This document shows, one piece after another, positions 56,512 to 64,000 of a stretch of 64,000 nucleotides of DNA (its first letter is position 1; every line of letters starts with the position of its first letter). The DNA is from Marsupella aquatica (Eukaryota; Marchantiophyta): positions 5,146,001-5,210,000 of the forward strand of contig OZ316899.1 of the NCBI GenBank assembly GCA_973895155.1, written 5' to 3'. A program made the position numbers and the translations under genes. Under the pieces are notes generated by a model. It saw only the letters and a program-made list of their open reading frames with translations. It was not told the DNA's origin and did not search any database.

Positions 56512-57767
56512 ATGAGGAACCAGAGACCCCAATCTGCTGAGAAGGCAAAGGCGGACACTACCCCTGTCAAGAGCGAGGTTTGACGGTCTAAGAGGAAGGA
56601 TTTACCTATTGCTTTGAAGCCTCTAAGGCCTGTACTACCAACCAGACTAGGAGAGAAGGAGAGGTTGCAGACTGATCTAGAGAGGATGGGATGCCACAAC
56701 CTACTTCTGATGACCTGGGCATGGCAGAGTGAAGATGTTATCCGAGAGATACTCACTGGAGACGTCCCAAGTGAGTTTTCTAATACCATCAGAGTCCAAC
56801 CCAAGCTTTGGACCAAAGAGGCTACTGGCAAAGCTTACCAAGTGCATACAGATGGCTCTGGTCTACTCCCCCGAGGAGAGAACCTCACCATAGATTACTT
56901 TGCAGGAAAGATGGACGAAAAAGAAGGATGGAGTGTTAATCAGTGCATAGATGGAGACTTGAGAAGGGTACTGGCTTTCCTGGTTCCCTTGTTATACCCA
57001 GAGAAACCAAAACGAGTCATCCAGAGAGTAGGGAGCACTATCATTGCTGCCCTCTACAAGGGGAAAACTATTTCTTGGGCTACCATCCTGTTGATGTGAT
57101 ACAGAAGCTAGCAACTAATCTCAATGGGAAATCGGCCACCCCCTTGTCTTCCTACGTGATTCATTTGTATGCCCAAGTAGGAGTCCTGTTCAAACAGGAG
57201 AAGAATCTTTTGGGGACAAAGAACAGTTATGTTCTTTATGGAGTCCCAGATCCAGAGTTTGTTAAGGTGGAGGACACAAAGGAGGACAAAGAGGAAGCAG
57301 AGGTACAAGTTGTTGAACCTCCCAAGGACCGTAAGTTAACTTTAGGAGGGAATCCGGTTCAACCGGCCAGCACCTCTATTCCTACTTCCAGTTCGCTCTC
57401 AGAATCCTCTCAGAATCATTTCTCAGTCATCCAGCAAGAGATGGAGGCAATACAAGTGAAGATGGGTATCATGGAACAAAACCTGGCCAAGATGGCTCGA
57501 GTAGCAGGTGTTCCAGTCTCAGAATTAGTAGCAAACTTTGAGCAGGTAATACAGACTGCTAGCAACAAGGAGAAGGTGGAGAGAATGGAAAAGGACCTCA
57601 AGGAGAAGTCTGATAGACTCACAGATTGTGAAGACCAGCTGAAGGAGAGAAGACAGAGGAGTAAGAAGGAAGAAGAAGCCATTGAGAGTCTGGAAGATTT
57701 AGTGGATCGTTTGGACCCTTTCCTGAACACCAAAGGTAGAGATTTGGTTCAGACAGAACTCTTTTGA
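56512..57767 (+). pseudogene. E-family Gag-like/coiled-coil protein (E2 copy)
   Basis: ATG 56512 (MRNQRPQSAEKAKADTT) with a TGA after 23 codons (56581–56583). It then aligns with the E3 ORF: RLQTDLERMGC; NTIRVQPKLW; YFAGKMDEKEGWSVNQCIDG; VLAFLVPLLYPEKPKRVIQR; GSTIIAALYKGKTISWATIL. A frameshift near 57085 moves the rest to another frame: TPLSSYVIHLYAQVGVLF, an acidic linker, a Ser/Pro-rich part, then a long coiled coil (KEKVERMEKDLKEKSDRLTD…). A further frame (57864–58232) gives a Pro/Thr-rich tail. Same layout as E3: conserved head, acidic linker, coiled coil. Confidence 0.6.
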
Positions 57768-58232
57768 GAGTACTTTGTAAAAGTACCCAATCCTACTTGC
57801 CTTGCTACTGTCATTCGTATCTCTCAAGACTATGGAGATGAACTTGAGGACTGCCTGAATGCAATGAAGGAGATTTTGGGCCAGATGAATGAGTTACACC
57901 AGATCTGGGCTAAGGATGATGGGGAGCCACCAGTTCAATATTCTCCATCCCCTCTATCAGGAGCACCTACCACTCTTGATACTACTGCTCCTGATTTCAC
58001 CTCTTCCTCAGGGACCATTCCTACCACCACTCCCGGACCTTTCGATTGGACTTCCCTCATGGGCAAGTATCCTACCAACCCGGTTCCCCCTGACAACATT
58101 GTTACTACTTCCACAGGAGTGACCTATGTTATAGAACCCCTCCAAAGCCAAGCACCTACTCCCACTATCACTCCAGAGATTCCTGAAGAGCCAGAAACTC
58201 CTAAAGCCATAGTTACACACCAAGACGGATGA

Positions 58233-59347
58233 ACCGGATTCTGTAAAAACAGGTTCAACCAGAATTTATATTCAAAATGAGGTTGAACCAGAAATTTGAT
58301 TTTCGCCTTTGTTCCGACCATTTTCTATGTTTTTTTAGGAAAGGATGGAAGTGATATGCCCTCCCCTTTCACATAGTATAGTTATTTTTATCTAGTTAAC
58401 CTTATTAGTTTTTACATAATGAAAAGGCATGTCTTTTCATGTAGTTTTTCAAGCGGATTTCTCTTATATATAAGGGAGAGATTCTTCCTTGACCCTCAGA
58501 CTTAATATGACTTTCATGAAATTATCTTTCAACCTTAAGTCTCCTTCTCTTTGAAATAATAAATCAATGAGAAGTATACTCTAGTTTTTGGTAATCTATG
58601 GTTTGTGATTCAACATTAGTGTGCGATTATCCTTTACTGGAAGAAACTGTTTGATGTGACTAGTAATGCTTGGTTGACCCGTAGGCTGACTGGAAACGCA
58701 TGCCTGAGATCATGCAAAAGCCTATTGATTTGTGTTGACTATAGAGCTCTTGTATTCAATGAGGAGCTGATGCAAATTCACCACTAGAATTCCACAAATT
58801 GCATAGATCCAAAAGAGCAATCTGATGGATTGAATAAAAGAATAAGTTGGTTCGGAGTGATTAGTACCACCTTGCTTTGACATAGGTCAGAAAATCAATA
58901 TGGGCTACCTTATGCTAATCTTTTATAATTTTCTAAGATGGCTGGTTTGAAGAAGATATGTAGGCATCAGTTTTACATGAGTTTTTACACCAATGATTCT
59001 TAATGTACTACCGCTGGTCATGAGTTACTATGTAGTGATAAGGTGTATTTCCATCTATAACTCGCCTTCTATCAGTTTTCACGCCGCTGGCTTTTGGTTT
59101 TGTTTAACACTTTTTACTCCTTTTGATTGCACTCTGGACGATACAAACGTCATACCTTTCATGGAAGTATCATAAAATTCCTTCCATAAACCTGAGCATG
59201 TTAAAAAGGCTTGTAACCTGAGTATGTTACTCAAAAGTACTCAAAGTATCATACTACAATCTTTCAGGTCTCAATAGCTCTTAATGGGAACGAATCTAGG
59301 CTATTAAAGAGAAGAATGATTATTCTTACTCTAAACCCTAATCTACA
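58233..59347 (+). other. E2 3' region with conserved terminal segment
   Basis: Non-coding, clearly similar to 43330–44271 of E1 (shared phrases include actggaaaYgcatRcctgag, atcatgcaaa and aggtctca). A pyrimidine-rich acceptor-like CAATCTTTCAG at about 59257–59267 precedes the last 80 bases. Confidence 0.6.
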
Positions 59348-59352
59348 AACAT

Positions 59353-60998
59353 GGCCACGGACCAGCTACTGTCATATTCCCGAGAGGGACAGTCATCCAC
59401 ATCGAATCAACCATACATGCACCAGCAGCCACCAGAAATCTGATCAGTTTTCAAGACATAAGGCAAATAACCTGCACATTTATACAAGTATACAAAACAG
59501 CAGAGAAGTCCTCCAGATTATAAAGAAAACTGAAAAAGGATTACAAATCCAAGAAACATTCTCATCCGAACCTCCAGGATTGTATGTCACAAGAATACAA
59601 TCACACTATACAGAACCTACCAAGCAAAACATATCCATCACCTGGCATAACCGCCTGGGACACCCTGGGACAACAATGTACCATAAAATTATTAAAGACT
59701 CGGTGGGTATACCGCCAGCGGCAAAAACACCCACACAACAGCAACCCTGCCTTGCATGCTCACAAGGCAAACTTATAACTCGCCCATCGACTACAAAAAT
59801 GATATATGCTATCCCCAAATTTTTAGAACAACTGAACGCTGACGTCTGCGGCCCTATAGAACCATCTAGTGGCCCCTTTAGGTTCTTCCTAGTCATGATT
59901 GACTCATCATCTAAGTGGTCACAGGTGTCCCTACTATCCACAAGAAATCTAGTATTCTCACGAATCCTAGTAAATATACTGAAGCTAAAAACTCAGTTCC
60001 CGGACTACCCTATATGAATCCTCAGAGTAGACGGAGCAGGAGAATTCACCTCAAATACATTCAATGACTTCTGCCTCACAGCTGGGATAGAAGCCCAGTA
60101 CCCAGTCCCATATGTCCACTCACAAAATGGGATGGCAGAATCCGCTATTAAACGACTACAACTGATTGCACGCCCACTATTGATGCAAACTAAATTACCA
60201 GCCACGGCATGGGGACATGCAATCCTACATGCAGCATCCCTACTACAGTATAGGCCTTCATCCTTCAATTCCCTGTCCCCACACCATCTAGCATACGGCC
60301 TACCACCAGACATTTCCCACCTGAAAACATTCGGATGCCAAGTACTAGTTCCCATCTTGGGACCTAAACAAACCAAGATGGGTCCCCAACGCCAAATAGG
60401 AATTTACGTAGGCTTTGATTCTCCATCTATTATAAGATTCTTAGAACCTACGACAGGAGATGTCTATAAAGCCAGATTTCAGGATTGGCACTTCTTCGAA
60501 AATATTTATCCAAAACTAACAACCAAAAAGCAAGAAGACTTAGTAGCAGTTTCTCTGCTAAAATGGGAAACAACAGCTCTACTAAGCAATGACCCAAGGA
60601 CAAAACAAACCGATGAAGAGGTAAGACATACCTTACATTTAAACCAGATGCTGCACACATTAACTGACGCATTCAATGATGCTGCTACTGTGACCCGATC
60701 CCACATTGAGGCTGGAAATGTACCAGTGCAAATTCAACCTCAACAAACAGAAGCAGCCGATGCCCCACCCAAAACTAAGAGGGGCCGCCCCCTTGGATCT
60801 AAAGATAGTCGACCTAGGCAGAAGAGGAATGCCACCACTACAACTACCACACAAAAAATTGACAATACCAATGAAGAAGTTATAACAATCCCATCACAGG
60901 ACAACAATGAAATCTCCATCCAGTATATGCATACAGGAAAAGTGTGGAAGCGAGCATATACCAAAGTCGATGACCAATTCGCCTTCCTCATTTCATAG
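59353..60998 (+). pseudogene. Copia-1 integrase
   Basis: It continues from the protease with GHGPATVIFPRGT. The pre-integrase zinc region is ITWHNRLGHPGTTMYHKIIK … CLACSQGK (HHCC). The catalytic core has LNADVCGPIEPSSG, VMIDSSSKWSQVSLLS (first Asp), LRVDGAGEFTSNTF (second Asp) and HSQNGMAESAIKRLQLIARP (Glu), with TGA at 60015–60017 just before the second Asp. The C-terminal part reads GCQVLVPILGPKQTKMGPQR and the linker ends near 60998. Integrase would insert the cDNA into host DNA. Frame changes near 59400 and the TGA make it inactive. Confidence 0.8.
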
Positions 60999-61029
60999 GA
61001 AATTACTAACGATACCCCTGATCCACTTA

Positions 61030-62905
61030 CGATATAGGAAGCCCAGAACAGAGAAGACTGGCCACTATGGCAGGAGGCAATAAATTTGGAGTTAGATTCG
61101 CTCATTAAGAGACATGTATTTGGCCCGATCTCACCGGCCCCACTAGAAAGGAGCCTAACGGGATACAAATTCACCTTTGTGCGCAAAAGGAATGCGAACG
61201 GAGAGGTCATCAACTACAAAGCTTGACTGGTGGCAAAAGGCTACACTCAGATTTATGGTCGAGACTATGACCTCACGTATTCCCCCGTTATGGACTCAAT
61301 CACATACCGCTATATGATCGCTTTTGCTTTGATTCACAAACTAGTAATGCACCTTATGGACGTAGTCACGACATACTTGTACGGTATTATGGATACTGAA
61401 ATATATATGCAGGCCCCGCCTGAACTAATTACAAGAGTCAAGTTTCATATTCAGGGGGAGAAAACCCACAACCAACATCCAGACCTGCAATCAGACCTTA
61501 AGCAGATCACGGCTAAGCCGAACAAAGGACCTACTGTCCATAATACCCATGGGATACGACCCCAACCTAACCAGCCTACAGCCGGGTTAGAGGCAAGGGA
61601 AGCTCCTACTGAGCCCTTGAAATGGTACCAAACAAATAAGGGAAATCCATCCCCAAAAGACAGTGGACTTCATCCACCCCAACATGTCAATCAACAAAAT
61701 AAGAAGCAGACACCGAAGCCAGCATATGCAGTACAAGTAATGAGATCAATAAACGGCCTCAAACAGAGCGGCCGGATCTGGTATAAACGCTTTCGTGATG
61801 AAATGTTGACTTTACAGTTTACAAATGTAGACATAGCACCCTGCCTATTTCTTAAACATGTTGGCACAGAGTTTGTGATACTTGCCATTTACGTTGATGA
61901 CATAAACATTTTTGGAACTAAGCAGCTCACAACATAGACAGTTGAAACACTCAAAAGAATCTTTGAAATGAAAGATATTGGAGTCCCGAGCTACTGCCTA
62001 AGCATCCAGTTTAACCATCTAGAAGATGGCATCCTCATTAACCAATCTACTTACACACAGAAAATTCTTAAGCAGTTCAACATGCAGAATTCATACTCGG
62101 TGAGCACTCCAATGGACCTGCGTTCTCTTGACCCAGCACGAGACATGTTTAAGAAACGCCAAGAACATGAACAGGTGCTGGGACCAGAGAAGCCATACCT
62201 ATCAGCGATTGGAGCCCTACTGTACCTAGCAAATCAGACACGACCTGATATCAGCTTTGCAGTAAGCCTCCTAGCAAGACATGGATCACAGCAACAATCC
62301 GACATTGGAATGGCATTGAAAGAGTGTTTTGATACTTACAAGGGACTGCGGACATGGGACTATACTTCCCCAAGAAGACCAACCCAACCTTGACTGGATA
62401 CGCCGATGCCGGGTACTTGTCCGACCCAGATGATGTGAAGTCCCAAACGGGATACGTTTTTCTACAGGGCATAACAGCAATTTCCTGGAAGAGCACAAAA
62501 CAATCACTGACTGCCACATCATCTAACCATTCAGAAATTATAGCACTATATGAAGCCACAAGAGAATGCGTGTGGCTCAGAAGCTTAATTGACCACATCA
62601 ACCAGAACACAGGCAAACCACCACTGTCGGAACCGACCATTATCTACGAAGATAACCGACCCTGTGTGGATCAGATTGCGCAAGGCTTTATTAAAGGGGA
62701 CAGGATAAAACATATTGCACCAAAACTATTCTATGCGCATGAACAACACGGAGATAAGATCCAAGTCCAATGGATATCCACCAAAGAAAATAGAGCTGAC
62801 CTATTCACGAAGCCCTTGCCGCCCGCCCTCCATAAAGCGCATACACTCGAGATAGGAATGCGCCAGTTAAAAGACTTACTACGCCAAGATGCAGCACAAA
62901 ATTAA
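61030..62905 (+). pseudogene. Copia-1 reverse transcriptase and RNase H
   Basis: Reverse transcriptase: KLAR-like YKA*LVAKGYTQ (TGA at about 61223–61225), DYDLTYSPVMDSITYR, a palm Asp in HLMDVVTTYLYGIMD, INGLKQSGRIWYKRF, and catalytic YVDD at 61890–61901. Then TAG at 61935–61937, MKDIGVPSYCLSIQF, STPMDLRS and YLSAIGALLYLANQTRPDIS. A roughly 270-bp stretch (61440–61710) between EIYMQAPPE and INGLKQS is unlike other Copia copies and may be an internal insertion. RNase H (62354–62905): GYADAGYLSDPDDVKSQTG, WKSTKQSLTATSSNHSEI, YEDNRPCVDQIAQGFIKG, HIAPKLFYAHE and ADLFTKPLPP. Three or more breaks. Confidence 0.8.
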
Positions 62906-63374
62906 CACAAGGCGCAAGCACTTATCTCTTCCCACCAAGACGGACCTGGCGACTGCACACCATCGCGACCTTGAAACAGCAACGTCCCAACACCGCAGAG
63001 TTCACAGCGACATTCAACTTAGAGCTCTTTATCGTTCTTTATCGAGAGAAATCCGTCACTCTGTGTCAAGACTCCAATGGCAACACAACAACTTTGATAC
63101 CGCCCAACTGAAGTTTACACTTTAGACATAGACTTTACATTAGACTCATAAATTGTTTTAGATACTTAAACTCTAATTACTCCTAACTCTCACTCTCAGA
63201 CCTAGTACCCCTTTAGTTAATCCCACATTATGTAATGGTTGTGGCACTCTTTCCCTTACAGCCAGAAGAAGGGTTTTGATGAGACCAAACCAACAATAGA
63301 TGGGACCTAATACGGGTTAAACTTTACATTAGTGTGGTTGATTTTTACATACACTCAAATCAACCAAGGGGGAG
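62906..63374 (+). other. Copia-1 3' non-coding region and polypurine tract
   Basis: Between the RNase H stop and the 3' LTR. It ends in the polypurine tract CCAAGGGGGAG (about 63364–63374), the plus-strand primer site. No gene. Confidence 0.7.
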
Positions 63375-63476
63375 TGTTATGAGTTAAAGCTAACCCTAGA
63401 TTTAACCCCAACTACATAGGTTAAGGAGCGGTTATACAACCACCTTCCTATAACCTCACATGTGTATCTAAGATTG
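63375..63476 (+). repeat. Copia-1 3' LTR, first 102 bp
   Basis: By eye identical to 40997–41098. It ends after AAGATTG, where the Copia-4 LTR begins. Confidence 0.75.
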
Positions 63477-64000
63477 TGTTATACCCTAATTATGATTGGG
63501 TATACTAACTATAGTTAGAAACCATGGTTAACTCCAACCAGAGTTACCATATGTATATATTCTCTCCTTGAAATAGAAGATCATATCATTGTTGGTGTAT
63601 TTTAGTTTGTAACACGTTATCAGCACGAATGTGCTCTTAAGTTTTTTTTTTAGGGGGTCGTTCAATCTTTAGGCAGTTATACTTGACAGTTATCGAATTT
63701 GTCAACTTTTGGGCATCTGATGCATGCCTTTTTCTTTAAGAAAACATCAAGTAACAATGAGGGATGATTACCAATAGCATTCCTTATTCAATAGAACTTT
63801 TTTTTTGCACCACAATTCGGAACTCAATTGGACATTTTTGATCTCAGGATGACATCGAATTCCATTGAGAAACTTCTATTCCCAGCCTTGCAGATTGATG
63901 GCAAGAATTACAACGATTGGTATATAGATGTAGAGGTCCATCTCACTGCAAAACAAATTGATGAGGCCATACACACAGATGCCGGTGTAGACCAATACAC
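63477..64000 (+). mobile_element. Copia-4: 5' LTR, primer site and start of Gag (runs off window)
   Basis: LTR 63477–63612 (TGTTATACCC…TTTGTAACA, 136 bp), then CGTTATCAGCACG, then a leader. Gag starts at ATG near 63849 (MTSNSIEKLLFPALQIDGKN, then WYIDVEVHLTAKQIDEAI) and is open to the end of the window. The Gag sequence differs clearly from Copia-1, so it is another Copia family. The frame has no stop in the visible 150 bases. Confidence 0.75.

Larger units (their letters stand above)
44787..59347 (+). mobile_element. Element E2 (E family), opened by a CACTA element
   Basis: TGTGAGATG… to …CCCTAATCTACA with a perfect 5-bp duplication AACAT (44782–44786 and 59348–59352). Its own length is about 3.5 kb without the 11-kb CACTA (44981–56032). 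The 5' arm has GGAAATTTTTAAATTTTAACC, similar to E3 and E4. The central ORF runs from 56512. The 3' kilobase aligns with E1. AACCGG-type motifs lie on both sides of the ORF (44915–44940, 56036–56510 and 58225–58300) and also within it. No LTR pair could be found: the 5' arm does not match the 3' kilobase. Confidence 0.8.
40997..63476 (+). mobile_element. Copia-1 (Ty1/Copia retrotransposon) with nested insertions
   Basis: 5' LTR 40997–41161 (TGTTATGAG…TTGTAACA, 165 bp), with a primer-site-like GTTATCAGCATG right after it. 3' LTR starts at 63375 after the polypurine tract CCAAGGGGGAG. Subtracting E1 and E2 (with the CACTA) leaves about 5.7 kb, a normal Copia size. Domain order is Gag, CCHC, protease, integrase, reverse transcriptase, RNase H, as in Copia and not Gypsy. 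The first 102 bp of the two LTRs look identical. The 3' LTR is cut at 63476 by Copia-4, so its target duplication (5' flank CTTTT) cannot be checked. Confidence 0.85.

Noticed and set aside
1-64000. CRISPR arrays, bacterial operons, rRNA, intact tRNA, Helitron ends
   Set aside because: No spaced identical repeats with unique spacers, no Shine–Dalgarno-led gene series, no recognisable rRNA or cloverleaf; no convincing Helitron terminus was found.

Overview
The window reads as transposon-dominated nuclear DNA of a plant (streptophyte). It has spliced genes with GT–AG introns, several Ty1/Copia elements with plant-type polypurine tracts and short LTRs, a CACTA element with TNP2-type transposase and a Mutator-like (MULE) element. 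No rRNA, intact tRNA, CRISPR or prokaryotic operon was seen. A non-seed plant (moss, fern, lycophyte or charophyte) is possible from the look of the transposases, but the sequence alone does not settle this. Almost everything recognisable is mobile, and most coding regions carry stops or frameshifts.

Layout. 1–2.5 kb: gene-like scraps (a W/G/Q-rich multi-exon reading frame and a chaperonin-60 fragment, both on the minus strand). 2.5–6.6 kb: nothing I can support. 6.7–7.3 kb: 3' end of a Copia element. 8.8–15.3 kb: remains of a Ty3/Gypsy-type element (integrase tail, promoter, degenerate Gag-like frame, polypurine tract), with a 2.2-kb single-ORF element (E3) inserted. 15.3–28.2 kb: Copia-2, split by a 10.8-kb MULE with a 9-bp target duplication. 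The MULE carries a SWIM-type transposase gene on plus and a ParB-like plus DNA-methyltransferase cargo gene on minus; a 594-bp MITE sits in the transposase. 30.1–34.2 kb: element E4. 34.2–38.9 kb: a minisatellite and an orphan SET-domain exon. 38.9–41.0 kb: reverse-oriented Copia-3. 41.0–63.5 kb: Copia-1, about 5.7 kb of its own sequence opened by E1 (2.2 kb) and E2 (3.5 kb); E2 is itself opened by an 11-kb CACTA element. 63.5 kb to the end: Copia-4, starting inside the 3' LTR of Copia-1.

Three points stand out. First, the MULE cargo has a ParB-type GNHR motif at its N-terminal side and a DPPW-type amino-methyltransferase at its C-terminal side, and the same MULE is studded with about nine copies of an 18-bp palindrome, GCTAGCGANNTCGCTAGC. 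Second, the CACTA TNP2 gene splices in phase from its N-terminal transposon-associated zinc domain into a SET (lysine methyltransferase) exon. So two unrelated DNA transposons in one window carry chromatin- or DNA-modifying enzymes. Third, E1–E4 form a family with TGT…ACA ends, (near) 5-bp target duplications, no visible LTRs and one conserved Gag-like/coiled-coil ORF; I do not recognise it as a described class.

Insertion order, from nesting: Copia-3 before Copia-1 before E1 and E2; E2 before the CACTA; Gypsy remnant before E3; Copia-2 before the MULE before the MITE.
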